Positions 46,815 through 57,082 of a stretch of DNA of 64,000 nt are shown one piece after another. The stretch spans positions 28,497 through 92,496 of the forward strand of contig NZ_JAAIWK010000013.1 in assembly GCF_011008565.1 (NCBI RefSeq), read 5' to 3'. The first letter of the stretch is position 1. Every line of letters starts with the position of its first letter. The DNA comes from Heyndrickxia ginsengihumi (GTDB taxonomy: Bacteria > Bacillota > Bacilli > Bacillales > Bacillaceae_C). Made by a program: the position numbers and the translations under genes. The notes under the pieces are model-generated. The model saw nothing but the letters and a program-made list of their open reading frames with translations, was not told where the DNA came from and did no database searches.

Positions 46815-47720
46815 GTGGAATTACGTCAGCTAACATATTTTATAGAAGTGGCTAAAAGAGAGCATGTAACGAAGGCGGCAGAAGATCTTCATGTTGCACA
46901 ATCAGCGATAAGTCGACAAATTTCATTACTGGAGTCCGAATTAGGAGTCACGCTTTTTTTTCGTGAAGGGAGAAACGTAAAATTAACCCAGATTGGAAAA
47001 GTTTTTCTCAAACACTCGGAAAGAATTGTAAATGAAATTAATATTGCAAAACAACGAATAGAAGAATTTACAAATCCAGAAACAGGAATTGTCCGTTTAG
47101 GATTTTCAACAGGTTTATCTTTCCAGCCATTTTCAGTATTTTTTGCTCAATTTCGTGAAGAGCATCCAGATCTACAATATCAATTTATTCAAGGAACGCC
47201 CAATTATTTAATTAATCTAATTGAAAAAGGTGAACTGGATATCGCAATAACTGCTCCAGTTCCAGCGGATGACCCACTTGTAAACGGCGAGATTTTATTT
47301 ACAGAAAAATTAAAGTTAATTTTTCATCAAGAGCATTGGCTTGCAAATCAATCTATCATTCGGTTGTCACAATTAAAATCTGAACGGTTTATTACGTTTC
47401 GGGCAGGGTTTTCGATTCGGGAAATGTTGTTTAATGCTTGTCAACAAGCTGGCTTTGAGCCAATTATTGCTTTTGAAGGCGAAGATATGGAAACCATTAA
47501 AGGACTCGTTGCCAGTGGAACAGGTATTGCAATTCTTCCTGAGCCTACGTTATTATTTAATTTGTCAAAAGAAGTAGGTACTGCTGAAATTAATGATTAT
47601 CAATTTAATCGTCCTGTTGGGGTGATTATGCCTAAGAAAAGGGAAATGGCTCCTTCAGAGAAGATGTTCTATGAGTTTTTAATTTCATTTTATGACCGCC
47701 TTCATCGTTTTCAAATATAA
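46815..47720 (+). CDS. gltC: LysR-type activator of glutamate synthase genes
   Basis: GltC activates gltAB when 2-oxoglutarate is high. The 301-residue protein starts MELRQLTYFIEVAKREHVTKAAEDLHVAQSAISRQ (first 35 residues, shown in part: HTH AAEDLHVAQSAISRQI). It aligns closely with B. subtilis GltC (300), including GEDMETIKGLVASGTGIAILPE near the C-terminal domain end. Start GTG at 46815 gives the same N-terminus as homologues; an in-frame ATG at 46791 lies in the operator region. Divergent from gltB. Confidence 0.92.
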   Translation: MELRQLTYFIEVAKREHVTKAAEDLHVAQSAISRQISLLESELGVTLFFREGRNVKLTQIGKVFLKHSERIVNEINIAKQRIEEFTNPETGIVRLGFSTGLSFQPFSVFFAQFREEHPDLQYQFIQGTPNYLINLIEKGELDIAITAPVPADDPLVNGEILFTEKLKLIFHQEHWLANQSIIRLSQLKSERFITFRAGFSIREMLFNACQQAGFEPIIAFEGEDMETIKGLVASGTGIAILPEPTLLFNLSKEVGTAEINDYQFNRPVGVIMPKKREMAPSEKMFYEFLISFYDRLHRFQI

Positions 47721-47736
47721 AATCACATATTGTTAA

Positions 47737-48522
<786 letters not shown>

Positions 48523-48541
48523 GGTTAAAATCTATTTAAGT

Positions 48542-48583
48542 AAGATCTGGTACATTTTATTTTTTGTATCAGATCTTTTTTTT
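48542..48583 (+). terminator. terminator of fabL
   Basis: AAGATCTG and CAGATCTT with TACA/TGTA inner pairs, followed by TTTTTT. Confidence 0.85.
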
Positions 48584-48653
48584 AATCCCTTCAAAAAAAA
48601 ATCGGATAATTTTTTGTTCATTGGTTACATTAATATTCGTGGAGGTGATAAGC

Positions 48654-48866
48654 ATGAATCAAAAAAACAAAGCCGCTCAAGGTCAATTTGGAACTGAATT
48701 TGCAAGTGAAACAAACGCTCAAGAAGTAAGAAAACAAAATGCAAAATCTGCTCAAGGCGCACAAGGCCAATTTGGGACTGAATTTGCAAGCGAAACAAAC
48801 GCTCAAGAAGTAAGAAAACAAAACCAACAAGCTGAAGCTAACAAATCTAAAAACGTTGGTAAATAA
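48654..48866 (+). CDS. sspE: gamma-type small acid-soluble spore protein
   Basis: SspE is an amino-acid reserve of spores. The 70-residue protein has two near-identical units, GQFGTEFASETNAQEVRKQN and its second copy about 30 residues later, joined by an Ala/Gln-rich linker. Each unit carries the GPR-cleavage-like TEFASETN segment. The start ATG follows GGAGGTGATAAGC. It has Asn/Gln-rich low-complexity composition as in the family. Forespore (sigma-G) control is expected, though the -35/-10 boxes are not convincing. Confidence 0.95.
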   Translation: MNQKNKAAQGQFGTEFASETNAQEVRKQNAKSAQGAQGQFGTEFASETNAQEVRKQNQQAEANKSKNVGK

Positions 48867-48877
48867 TGAATAACATG

Positions 48878-48914
48878 AAAAAGAGGCATCCTAATTCGCT
48901 GGATGTCTCTTTTT
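48878..48914 (+). terminator. terminator of sspE
   Basis: AAAAAGAGGCATCC and GGATGTCTCTTTTT pair around 9 nt. Confidence 0.88.
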
Positions 48915-48992
48915 CATTCGACAAAAGAAGTCAAAGGAAATTTTCGAGGGGAAAAGAATATTTATATAATGGCGCATGTAGGGAGGAATCTA

Positions 48993-49199
48993 ATGGTGAA
49001 CGAATTTGATCAGCTTGTTTATGAACAGATGTTAACGATGGAAAAATTATTAGATTTACAGGTAAAGCTAGAAGAGAACCGCGAAAGTCAACAGCGCACA
49101 GAAATTCAAAAAGATCTTTGTGAAAATGAAGAGTTATTTGAACTTCAAACATATAAAGTAATTGAACTGTTTCAGACTTTAAAATCATCATGTACATAA
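48993..49199 (+). CDS. ygaB: YgaB-like small protein
   Basis: The 68-residue, Glu/Gln/Lys-rich helical protein (MVNEFDQLVYEQMLTMEKLL...) has a heptad-like pattern of Leu and Ile over most of its length. Position directly after sspE is that of B. subtilis ygaB (about 83 residues); similarity is judged mostly on context. ATG is preceded by AGGGAGGAATCTA. Function unknown. Confidence 0.65.
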   Translation: MVNEFDQLVYEQMLTMEKLLDLQVKLEENRESQQRTEIQKDLCENEELFELQTYKVIELFQTLKSSCT

Positions 49200-49249
49200 G
49201 TTGGCAGGAAATGTTTATAAAATAGCGGACAGATTCGGAACGAAGATTC

Positions 49250-49282
49250 GCATTCAATGCTTAAAGCAATGGATGCTTTTTT
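49250..49282 (+). terminator. terminator of ygaB
   Basis: GCATTCAATGCTT pairs with AGCAATGGATGC with one mismatch, followed by six T. Confidence 0.8.
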
Positions 49283-49334
49283 ATATTGTTTTGACTTTTT
49301 AAAGATCATCATTGATTAATGTCTTATTGATTGA

Positions 49335-49388
49335 GCGGAAGGTGCGAGACTCCTGCGGGAAAAGCGAGCAGTCTGGAGCGGAAATTAA
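49335..49388 (+). repeat. truncated GC-rich Bacillaceae repeat
   Basis: GAGCGGAAGGTGCGAGACTC, CTGCGGGAAAAGCGAGCAG and GGAGCGGAAATTAACT are the two ends of the longer element at 35838-35962 joined without its middle. No gene seen in 49200-49519. Confidence 0.7.
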
Positions 49389-49519
49389 CTCCTTCTAATT
49401 AAAATACAATCTCCATGTTAATCTCATGCATCCTCATATTCCTACTGAAGTATCCCTTTAATAGTAGTAAACTAAAAATGGATAAAGTGTGAACATATAG
49501 ACATATAGGAGGTTCCCAG

Positions 49520-51184
49520 TTGGTGACATCATTGCAAATGCTTGTGCAACTATTCGAACGCGCAGCCCTTCTCATTATTTGCTTATTTTTCATTACAAGA
49601 GTTCCGCGTTTTAAAGAAATATTTCAAAAAGAAAGACATAATGCAATTGAACTTATTGTAATTACGTTCATTTTTAGTGCTTTTGCGATATTTGGTACAT
49701 ACTCTGGTATACATGTTGAAGGATCACTCGTGAATGTTCGTATTATTGCAATTGTATCTGGTGGAATTTTATTTGGTCCTTGGGTAGGCATTTTAACAGG
49801 GATCATATCTGGATTACATCGTTATTTTATTGATATTGGCGGAATTACTTCTGTCCCTTGCTTAATTACGAGTATTCTTGCTGGGTTTATATCAGGCTAT
49901 ATTAGCAGAAAGGTGAAAAAAACAAAGCGCTGGATTGCCGGAATTGCTGCCGGTATGTTTTGTGAAGTGCTAACGATGCTGCTTATTCTTCTCTTTGCAG
50001 AGCCATATTCTCTTGGTGCCGATATTGTTTCAAAGATTGCTTTTCCGATGATTGCTGGAGATGTAAATATTGGCTTAATTATTTTATTTGTTCAAAAGGT
50101 TGAGGAGGAAAGAAAATTAATTGCAGCAAAACAGGCAAAACTAGCATTAGATATCGCGAATAAAACATTGCCTTATTTTCGCTCAATTAATAAAGACTCG
50201 TTGAAAACGATCTGTACGATTATAAAAAATGATATTAAAGCGGATGCAGTTTCAATTACAGATACTCAGCATATTTTAGCTTACGTTGGATTTGGGGAGG
50301 AAAGGAATAAGGCTGGACATGAAATTACGAGTGATTTAACGAAATTAGCAATTCAAACGGGAGAAATAACCATTCGTAATCATATTATAGATGAGCAAAT
50401 ACCTGAAATTAAATGTTTATTAATCATTCCGTTAAAGGAAAGGGACGAGGTCACAGGGGCACTAAAAATTTATTATCGCAAAGCATATAAAATTACATAT
50501 TCATTGCAGACGATGGCAATCGGCCTTGCGCAAATTATATCAACACTTATGGAAGTATCACGTATTGAGGAAATACAGCAGGAGGCAAAAAAAGCAGAAT
50601 GGAAGGCACTGCAGACAAACATTCATCCGCATTTTTTGTTTAATACGTTGAATGCTATTGCCTCCACAATTCGGAAAGATCCGGAAAAGGCACGGCAGCT
50701 TATTACAAATTTATCTGGTTTTATGAGATTTAATCTAGAGTTAAATGATGAGTTTATTGATATTACAAAAGAATTACAGCAAGTCCGCAACTACGTGGAA
50801 ATTGAAAAGGCCCGTTTCGGTAGCAGGCTGCAAGTTGAATATGATATTGATGAGGTAGCTGTACAAATTCCGAGTCTTACACTTCAGCCACTTGTTGAGA
50901 ATGCTATTAATCATGGTATTTTAAAAGTGAAGGGACCGGGAACTGTTATGATTTCGGTAAAAGATTTACAAAAATATATTCGAATTAGTGTAAAAGATAC
51001 AGGGGCAGGAATACCTGAAAAGGTAATCGAGCGAGTGTATAAAGATGATGTACCTAACAATCAAATTGGCTTGTATAATGTTTATCGGCGTGTAAAACTA
51101 ATTTATGGACAAGGGCTCGTTATACATAGACTTTCGAAAGGAACGGAGGTTTATTTTGATATTGCGAAGGAGAGTTTGAGATGA
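49520..51184 (+). CDS. LytS/YpdA-type sensor histidine kinase
   Basis: The 554-residue kinase has a 5TMR-LYT membrane sensor (residues 1-185, six or so TM segments including GGILFGPWVGILTGIISGLHRY), a GAF domain (about 215-345), and a kinase core of the LytS/YehU class. The phospho-His is in NIHPHFLFNTLNAI (about residue 374), the N-box is PLVENAINHG, and the G-box DTGAGIP. Start TTG is 7 nt after AGGAGG; GTG three bases later is possible. Family members sense pyruvate (BtsS, YpdA, LytS of B. subtilis). The downstream LytTR regulator overlaps by 4 nt and an OFA transporter follows. Confidence 0.92.
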   Translation: MVTSLQMLVQLFERAALLIICLFFITRVPRFKEIFQKERHNAIELIVITFIFSAFAIFGTYSGIHVEGSLVNVRIIAIVSGGILFGPWVGILTGIISGLHRYFIDIGGITSVPCLITSILAGFISGYISRKVKKTKRWIAGIAAGMFCEVLTMLLILLFAEPYSLGADIVSKIAFPMIAGDVNIGLIILFVQKVEEERKLIAAKQAKLALDIANKTLPYFRSINKDSLKTICTIIKNDIKADAVSITDTQHILAYVGFGEERNKAGHEITSDLTKLAIQTGEITIRNHIIDEQIPEIKCLLIIPLKERDEVTGALKIYYRKAYKITYSLQTMAIGLAQIISTLMEVSRIEEIQQEAKKAEWKALQTNIHPHFLFNTLNAIASTIRKDPEKARQLITNLSGFMRFNLELNDEFIDITKELQQVRNYVEIEKARFGSRLQVEYDIDEVAVQIPSLTLQPLVENAINHGILKVKGPGTVMISVKDLQKYIRISVKDTGAGIPEKVIERVYKDDVPNNQIGLYNVYRRVKLIYGQGLVIHRLSKGTEVYFDIAKESLR

Positions 51185-51927
51185 AGGCCATTATTGTAGA
51201 AGATGAAATTCCAGCACGCGAAGAGTTACAATATTTGATTGAGACATATAGTGATATTGAAGTGACAGACGTTTTTGAAGATGGCCTGGATGTTCTAAAG
51301 TTTTTGCAAAAAGAGGAAACCGATGCAATCTTTCTTGATATCAATATCCCTTCTTTAGATGGAATGCTATTAGCGGGAAATATTAGTAAATTTTCTCGAA
51401 AACCATATATTATTTTTACAACAGCATATAAGGAACATGCAGCCGAAGCATTTGAGCTTGAAGGTTTTGACTATATTTTGAAACCTTATGAGGAAAAACG
51501 GATTGCCACGATGCTAAAAAAGCTAGAGAACGCGTACAATCGGGATCAAGTTAACATGCAGGTAGAGGGCAATGCTGAAATACATCGTCACAAAAGTACG
51601 ACGCGTATTAACTTACGAAAAGACGAGAAAATAATTGTAACAGACGTAAATGATATTTATTATTGTTCAGCACAAGAAAAGTTCACAATGGTTTATACGA
51701 AAAACGAAGTGTATAAAATGCCGATGAACATATCTGAATTTCATGCTTTAGTGCCGCAAGATCTTTTTTTTCGTTGTCATCGTTCATATATTGTTAACCT
51801 CTCTAAAATTCGCGAAATTGTCCTTTGGTTTAATCAAACCTATTTACTTCGTTTAACTGAATTAGAAGCAGAAATACCTGTCAGCAGAAGAAAAGTAAAG
51901 GAATTTAAGGAAGTAATGAATTTGTAA
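51181..51927 (+). CDS. LytTR-family response regulator
   Basis: The 248-residue regulator has a receiver domain (residues 1-120) with Asp53 in IFLDINIPSLDG and Lys in YILKPYEEK, followed by a LytTR DNA-binding domain (about 140-245; KDEKIIVTDVNDIYYCSAQ, FRCHRSYIVNLSKI). Translationally coupled to the kinase (ATGA overlap). It should bind paired 9-bp repeats, which are present directly before the following transporter. Confidence 0.94.
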   Translation: MKAIIVEDEIPAREELQYLIETYSDIEVTDVFEDGLDVLKFLQKEETDAIFLDINIPSLDGMLLAGNISKFSRKPYIIFTTAYKEHAAEAFELEGFDYILKPYEEKRIATMLKKLENAYNRDQVNMQVEGNAEIHRHKSTTRINLRKDEKIIVTDVNDIYYCSAQEKFTMVYTKNEVYKMPMNISEFHALVPQDLFFRCHRSYIVNLSKIREIVLWFNQTYLLRLTELEAEIPVSRRKVKEFKEVMNL

Positions 51928-51934
51928 GTAATGA

Positions 51935-51974
51935 ATGCAGTTTAAGTTTTTACAAAGCTTAAGCTGCATTTTTT
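51935..51974 (+). terminator. terminator of the kinase-regulator operon
   Basis: ATGCAGTTTAAG and CTTAAGCTGCAT enclose 11 nt, then TTTTT. Confidence 0.85.
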
Positions 51975-51978
51975 CTTT

Positions 51979-52008
51979 ACCGCTTATACCAAATTATATA
52001 CCGTTCAT
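51979..52008 (+). promoter_or_regulatory. LytTR operator (two direct repeats)
   Basis: ACCGCTTAT (51979-51987) and ACCGTTCAT (52000-52008), 21 bp from start to start. The second matches the LytTR consensus [TA][AC][CA]GTTN[AG][TG] fully and the first has one mismatch. Spacing of 12 bp between the 9-mers is that described for LytTR regulators. Confidence 0.75.
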
Positions 52009-52017
52009 TCTGAAATC

Positions 52018-52046
52018 GCTTTCTTTTTGCTTTTAAGTATTATAAT
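52018..52046 (+). promoter_or_regulatory. activator-type promoter of the OFA transporter
   Basis: A perfect TATAAT (52041-52046) with no recognisable -35 (GCTTTC), about 10 bp downstream of the LytTR repeats. This arrangement suggests dependence on the response regulator. Confidence 0.6.
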
Positions 52047-52093
52047 GCAGGTAATGGACAAGCTATAGCTGAAGCTGAAGGAGGAGACATAAA

Positions 52094-53329
52094 ATGAAAG
52101 GCAACGAACATCGCAGCTTGATCGTTTTAGGAACAATTATCGTTCAAATCGGTCTCGGTACTGTTTATACATGGAGTTTATTCAATCAGCCATTAGTTGA
52201 TAAATATGGATGGTCATTACGATCGGTCGCTATTACTTTTTCGATATTAAGTTTAGCGCTTTCTTTCTCTACATTATTCGCGACAAAGCTTCAAGAAAAA
52301 TGGGGAATCCGGAGGCTAATTATTAGTGCAGGATGTTTACTAGGGATAGGATTAATACTTAGCTCGTTTATTTCTTCACTGTGGTTGCTTTATTTGTTAG
52401 CTGGAATATTTGTTGGGTTTGCTGACGGTACGGCCTATATTACTTCTTTATCCAATTTAATTAAATGGTTCCCAGAGAAAAAAGGACTTATTTCTGGCGT
52501 TTCTGTCGGAGCTTATGGTACAGGCAGCTTGCTCTTCAAATATGTTAATGGTGCATTCATTAATCATTTAGGTGTTTCAACTGCATTCTTATGCTGGGGA
52601 ATTATTTCAATTATCTTAGTTGCAGGCGGAGCATTTCTAATTAAGGAAGCAGCAAATAGTGAAAATAAAAAGATGGTGAACAATCATGTAGAACATGATT
52701 ATTCTGTAAAAGAAATGTTGAAAACAAAACAAGCATACTTATTGTTTGTCATCTTCTTCACGGCATGTATGAGCGGCTTATATTTAATCGGTATCGTAAA
52801 AGATATTGGTGTAAGTTTAGCTGGATTGAATGCGGCGACCGCAAGTAATGCAGTTGCACTTGTGGCAATATTTAATACAATAGGAAGGATTATACTTGGC
52901 ACATTATCCGACCATGTTGGACGTATGAGAGTGATCTCAGGTACATTGCTTGTTACAGCACTCGCAGTGTTAACATTAAGCTATGTCCACCTGAATTTTC
53001 CTCTATTCTTTATATGTGTAGCTGCAATCGCCTTCTGTTTCGGCGGGAACATAACCATTTTCCCAGCGATTGTTTCTGATTATTTTGGTTTGAACAATCA
53101 AAGTAAAAACTATTCTGTTATTTATCAAGGATTTGGGATTGGGGCAATATCAGGATCATTAATTGCCGCAGCACTTGGCGGTTTTATGCCGACATTTAAA
53201 TTTATCGCCGTTTTATGCTTGATATCCTTTATTATTACTTTAGCAATTAAAGCTCCAGGTAAAGAACCAGGATTAAAATGGAAAGGGTTGCGGAAACATA
53301 TCCATCATGCAAGACCGCATACAAGATAA
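52094..53329 (+). CDS. OFA-family MFS transporter (YhjX-like, monocarboxylate)
   Basis: This 411-residue, 12-TM major facilitator is of the oxalate/formate antiporter-type family, which includes E. coli YhjX and lactate/pyruvate carriers. It starts with GTIIVQIGLGTVYTWSLFNQPL in TM1 and has the loop motif GTLSDHVGRMR. GFADGTAYITSLSNLIKWFPEKKG (about residues 108-131) is characteristic. The ATG follows GAAGGAGGAGACATAAA. Adjacent LytS-LytTR regulation and the operator make it the likely target; in E. coli the YpdA-YpdB pair controls yhjX in response to pyruvate. Confidence 0.88.
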   Translation: MKGNEHRSLIVLGTIIVQIGLGTVYTWSLFNQPLVDKYGWSLRSVAITFSILSLALSFSTLFATKLQEKWGIRRLIISAGCLLGIGLILSSFISSLWLLYLLAGIFVGFADGTAYITSLSNLIKWFPEKKGLISGVSVGAYGTGSLLFKYVNGAFINHLGVSTAFLCWGIISIILVAGGAFLIKEAANSENKKMVNNHVEHDYSVKEMLKTKQAYLLFVIFFTACMSGLYLIGIVKDIGVSLAGLNAATASNAVALVAIFNTIGRIILGTLSDHVGRMRVISGTLLVTALAVLTLSYVHLNFPLFFICVAAIAFCFGGNITIFPAIVSDYFGLNNQSKNYSVIYQGFGIGAISGSLIAAALGGFMPTFKFIAVLCLISFIITLAIKAPGKEPGLKWKGLRKHIHHARPHTR

Positions 53330-53409
53330 CTGTTCATATGGCCTATTTTCACAGTTCCATTTTGATTTAATAATTAATGACTAAATTAGTAAAATTGCTC
53401 TAATATATG

Positions 53410-53440
53410 CCCTAATTTTATTAATTAGGGTTCTTTTGTT
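53410..53440 (+). terminator. terminator of the OFA transporter gene
   Basis: CCCTAATT and AATTAGGG around TTATT, followed by TTCTTTTGTTTT. Confidence 0.7.
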
Positions 53441-53527
53441 TTAAAATTTAAAATAAACCGTTATAATAATATAAATATTATATTTATACATAGGAAATGG
53501 AAAATTGATGAAAGTAGGCTTGAGACT

Positions 53528-54058
53528 ATGGGGATTCCCAGCGAGGGTGATAAAGTACAAATTCAGAGCTATAAACACGATGGTCATATTCACCGCATAT
53601 GGGAAGAAACGACCGTATTAAAAAGCACAAAATCATTAGTCATTGGTGCGAATGATCGTACGCTTGTAACCGAGTCGGATGGGAGAACTTGGATTACAAG
53701 AGAACCTGCCATCTGTTATTTTCATGCCGATTATTGGTTCAATATTATTGGTATGATTCGCGAAGATGGGATATACTACTATTGTAATTTAGGATCACCT
53801 TTTATTTATGATGAGGAAGCACTAAAGTATATTGATTACGATCTTGATGTAAAGGTTTTTCCAGATATGACATATACGGTTTTAGATGAGGATGAATATG
53901 AATATCATCGTAAAAAAATGGGTTATCCAGATGTGATTGATCAAATTTTAAAACGCAATGTCGATCATTTGATTCGTTGGATAAGACAGCGAAAAGGCCC
54001 TTTTTCTCCAGATTTCATTGATCTGTGGTATGAACGCTATTTAACATATCTTCGTTAA
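53528..54058 (+). CDS. ygaC: nucleoside tri-/diphosphatase, DUF402 family (YgaC)
   Basis: YgaC-type proteins of the DUF402 family hydrolyse nucleoside tri- and diphosphates (S. aureus Ntdp). The 176-residue length equals the B. subtilis protein. The sequence has the barrel with the Tyr/Trp-rich [22 protein letters not shown] and [11 protein letters not shown] acidic metal-binding segment, then a C-terminal helical tail. The ATG is weakly preceded by AGTAGG. Located between the OFA transporter and ygaD, in B. subtilis order. Confidence 0.88.
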   Translation: MGIPSEGDKVQIQSYKHDGHIHRIWEETTVLKSTKSLVIGANDRTLVTESDGRTWITREPAICYFHADYWFNIIGMIREDGIYYYCNLGSPFIYDEEALKYIDYDLDVKVFPDMTYTVLDEDEYEYHRKKMGYPDVIDQILKRNVDHLIRWIRQRKGPFSPDFIDLWYERYLTYLR

Positions 54059-54066
54059 ACAGTTCT

Positions 54067-54097
54067 AACCTGTTGTTCTCACCAACAGGTTTTTTTA
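54067..54097 (+). terminator. terminator of ygaC
   Basis: AACCTGTTG and CAACAGGTT enclose 7 nt and are followed by TTTTTTA. Confidence 0.9.
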
Positions 54098-54218
54098 TGG
54101 TCTATTTCATCATCGTAGATGTTCTGGCATTTATGTTCCATAGGCTTTTAAAAATTAATAAAAGACAGCATTACTGCATTCTATAGATTTAGATTTTCCT
54201 CAGTTCGGAGGGTTTGTT

Positions 54219-55961
54219 GTGAATAGTATTAAAAGATACATGAATTTTGTAAAACCTTATTGGATGCAAATAGTTGCGACCATTATTATTGGCATTATGA
54301 AGTTTGCCATTCCGCTTTTAATTCCACTGCTTATTAAATATGTGATTGACGATATTATCGGCAATGGTGCACTGTCCGTCGATGCGAAAATGCACAAGCT
54401 CGTATGGATTATGTCCATTATGCTTGCCATTTTTGTATTACTTAGGCCGCCGATTGAATATTATCGTCAATATTTTGCCCAATGGACGGCAAGTAAAATT
54501 TTATTTGATATGCGTGACCGTTTATTTACGCATTTACAAAAACTAAGTTTTAAATTTTATGCAAATACACGTGCAGGAGAAGTCATCTCCCGTGTCATCA
54601 ATGATGTTGAACAAACAAAAGACTTTGTTATTACAGGGCTAATGAATGTGTGGCTCGATATGACGACAGTACTCATTGCCATTGTAATGATGTTTTTAAT
54701 GGATGCACGTTTAACACTGATCTCATTAATTGTATTTCCATTTTATATTATATCTGTTAAATATTTTTTCGGAAATATGCGCTCTTTAACGAGAAAACGT
54801 TCGCAAGCATTAGCAGAGGTACAAGGCTATTTACATGAGCGTGTACAAGGAATGGCAGTTATTAAAAGCTTTGCGATTGAAGATCACGAACAAAAGCAAT
54901 TTAACCAACATAACGCTAATTTTTTACAAAAGGCTTTGGCACATACTCGCTGGACGGCAAAATCATTCGCTGTCGTTAATACGATAACAGATATCGCACC
55001 GCTGTTAATTATTTTTGTTTCAGGATATTTAGTAATTAAAGGAAGTCTTACTGTTGGTACATTAGCTGCATTTATTGCATATATCGATAATTTGTATAGT
55101 CCACTGAGACGACTAGTGAATTCTGGGACAACATTAACACAGGCTTTCGCTTCAATGGACAGAGTATTTGAGTTAATGGATGAAACTTATGATATTGATG
55201 ATCTCCCAAATCCAAAAGAATGCAATCATGTACGCGGTGATATTCAGTTTGATCATGTTAGCTTTAGTTATGACAAAGAGCCGATATTAAAAGATATTGA
55301 TTTAAACATTCGTGCCGGTGAAACTGTAGCACTAGTCGGAATGAGTGGAGGCGGTAAATCATCGCTTGTCAGTTTGATTCCACGTTTTTATGATGTGACG
55401 GAAGGGAAGATTTTCTTAGACGGTGTCGACATTCGTGAATTTAAAGTGCGAAGTTTAAGAGATAAAATTGGGATGGTGCTTCAAGATAATATCTTGTTTA
55501 GTGAGTCCGTGCGATCGAATATTTTACTTGGAAACCCAAATGCATCTGAAGAAGAGGTCGTTCAAGCAGCGATTGCTGCAAATGCGCACGAATTTATTAC
55601 AGGTCTATCAGAAGGATACGATACGAAAGTAGGGGAAAGAGGCGTTAAACTATCAGGAGGGCAAAAGCAGAGAATCGCGATTGCAAGAGTGTTTTTGAAA
55701 AATCCTCCTATCCTCATACTTGATGAAGCGACGTCTGCATTAGATTTAGAGAGTGAACATTTGATTCAAGAAGCACTCGATAAGTTAGCGAAAAATCGTA
55801 CGACATTTATCGTAGCTCATCGTCTATCAACGATTACACATGCAGATCGTATCATTTTAATTGAAGATGGGGAAATAAAGGAAATGGGTACACATGGGCA
55901 ATTGATGAACAAGCAGGGGCTCTATTACAATTTATTTCAAATACAGCAGCTGGATGCATAG
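54219..55961 (+). CDS. ygaD: ABC exporter, fused permease/ATPase (YgaD)
   Basis: This 580-residue half-transporter has six TM helices (residues 1-310) and a C-terminal nucleotide-binding domain. Walker A is GMSGGGKSS (about residue 375), the signature LSGGQKQR, Walker [13 protein letters not shown], and H-loop VAHRLST. It resembles multidrug/lipid exporters of the MsbA/Sav1866 type and would act as a homodimer. The start GTG follows CGGAGGGTTTGTT. Substrate unknown. It ends at a large cruciform repeat. Confidence 0.93.
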   Translation: MNSIKRYMNFVKPYWMQIVATIIIGIMKFAIPLLIPLLIKYVIDDIIGNGALSVDAKMHKLVWIMSIMLAIFVLLRPPIEYYRQYFAQWTASKILFDMRDRLFTHLQKLSFKFYANTRAGEVISRVINDVEQTKDFVITGLMNVWLDMTTVLIAIVMMFLMDARLTLISLIVFPFYIISVKYFFGNMRSLTRKRSQALAEVQGYLHERVQGMAVIKSFAIEDHEQKQFNQHNANFLQKALAHTRWTAKSFAVVNTITDIAPLLIIFVSGYLVIKGSLTVGTLAAFIAYIDNLYSPLRRLVNSGTTLTQAFASMDRVFELMDETYDIDDLPNPKECNHVRGDIQFDHVSFSYDKEPILKDIDLNIRAGETVALVGMSGGGKSSLVSLIPRFYDVTEGKIFLDGVDIREFKVRSLRDKIGMVLQDNILFSESVRSNILLGNPNASEEEVVQAAIAANAHEFITGLSEGYDTKVGERGVKLSGGQKQRIAIARVFLKNPPILILDEATSALDLESEHLIQEALDKLAKNRTTFIVAHRLSTITHADRIILIEDGEIKEMGTHGQLMNKQGLYYNLFQIQQLDA

Positions 55962-55976
55962 ATGGTGTATTTGATC

Positions 55977-56147
55977 AGAGGCTGGGACAAAAAGATGTTA
56001 ACTAAAGAAAACATGAATATTGCGCTCTAATCCAGCTCCGGAAATATACTTCGCTTGCTACGGCCGCAGGAAGTATATTTCCGGAGCTGCTTTGTGCAAT
56101 GGTCGTCTTTAGCTTACCTCCTTTGAGTTTTGTCCCGGCCTTTTTTA
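55977..56147. repeat. complete GGCTGGGACA-type cruciform repeat
   Basis: The outer arms GAGGCTGGGACAAAA and TTTTGTCCCGGCCTTTT flank an inner, perfect 20-bp stem starting CAGCTCCGGAAATATACTTC with its complement ending CCGGAGCTG (around 56020-56094). The T-run TTTTTT at the end could terminate ygaD. A truncated relative is at 1500-1620. Confidence 0.8.
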
Positions 56148-56160
56148 ATACCGACAGGCT

Positions 56161-56823
56161 TTAGGCAGGGTTTAATTTTGCTAATCTCTTGTTTAATTTT
56201 TCCCGCCAATTATCAGCTAGTTCTTCAACTGCTAATATCTTCTTTATTCCTTCTACATCTTGCGGAGAATGGAAATAAAGATCATTTCCGAATTGAACGG
56301 AAATTTGTTTCGGATGCGGCTCGATTAAAGTAATCTTTGAATCTTTTCTAACGGTTCCTTCTTTTAAGACACGGCATAAATATCCTGTAAAGCCAGTTTC
56401 CACCATTCTATTAAGGAGCGGAATTCCTGTTCTTTTATTAATCGTATCGCAAGGGATTCTACCTTGGGTGATTTGAATGATTGCTTCGCCAATCTCGAAA
56501 ATATCACCAATATGGACATCTTTCTCTAACATATTGGTAACTGTAAGGTTTTCACCGAAAGTGGAGGAAGGCAGGGCCGTTTTGAATTCTTCTTCCCATA
56601 ATAAATAATGTTCGTAAGGATAGATACATACGGCGCGGTCAACTCCGCCATGATAACGTGTATTTGAAACGCCATCTCCGTAAAAGCCATCTTTTGTTAA
56701 AAAGGCTTCTTCAATGGATTCTTTACAAATACCAGTATCCATTTCTTTCCCGCCACTGTACTGCATCTTCTTTGGTAGCCCAATTGAAAATGTGATGATC
56801 TCTGGAATTGCTCGCTTTTTCAT
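56161..56823 (-). CDS. MOSC domain protein (YiiM/YflK-like)
   Basis: This 220-residue protein has a beta-barrel MOSC domain (residues about 30-165) and a C-terminal 3-alpha bundle (KILAVEELADNWREKLNKRL). MOSC features are FYGDGVSNTRYHGGVDRAVCIYP, FGENLTV and the conserved Cys125 in GRIPCDTINKR. It is predicted to bind molybdenum cofactor, like YiiM/YcbX proteins that reduce N-hydroxylated bases. ATG follows AAGGAGCATAGGAA on the minus strand. Transcribed alone. Confidence 0.88.
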   Translation of the reverse strand: MKKRAIPEIITFSIGLPKKMQYSGGKEMDTGICKESIEEAFLTKDGFYGDGVSNTRYHGGVDRAVCIYPYEHYLLWEEEFKTALPSSTFGENLTVTNMLEKDVHIGDIFEIGEAIIQITQGRIPCDTINKRTGIPLLNRMVETGFTGYLCRVLKEGTVRKDSKITLIEPHPKQISVQFGNDLYFHSPQDVEGIKKILAVEELADNWREKLNKRLAKLNPA

Positions 56824-56954
56824 TTCCTATGCTCCTTATGAAAGATCTGTTATCAAAATATTACCACTTTTTCAGTTTTGTACAAAGAGAAAGTTGTACA
56901 ATCACGATTTTTAAAATTGCCCATAAAAAATTCAGTCTTTTTTTATTTGGGCTT

Positions 56955-57082
56955 GATAATGGTTCTCCGAAGATTTCCGCGGGTAAGCGCCGAGCTGCTT
57001 CGTCGCTACGCTCCTGCAGGGTCTCGCCTGTCTTGCTGTTCCCGCAGGAGTCGAGCGGACGCTTCTCCGAACCAATGAAGTG
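56955..57082 (-). repeat. GC-rich palindromic repeat, variant ends
   Basis: Core CGCTCCTGCAGGGTCTCGCC...CCCGCAGGAGTCGAGCGGACG matches the family at 35838 in the same orientation. The ends GGTTCTCCGAAG and CTTCTCCGAACC differ and are partly complementary. No coding content was seen in the rest of 56824-57173. Confidence 0.75.

Noticed and set aside
48564..48653. Upstream extension of sspE
   Set aside because: Runs through the fabL terminator; the SASP N-terminus and GGAGGTGA site define 48654.
48616..48653. Sigma-G promoter for sspE (GGATAA, 18 nt, CATTAAT)
   Set aside because: Both boxes deviate from the consensus I can recall; not strong enough to annotate.
48903..48992. Upstream extension of ygaB
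   Set aside because: Covers the sspE terminator; ATG 48993 has AGGGAGG.
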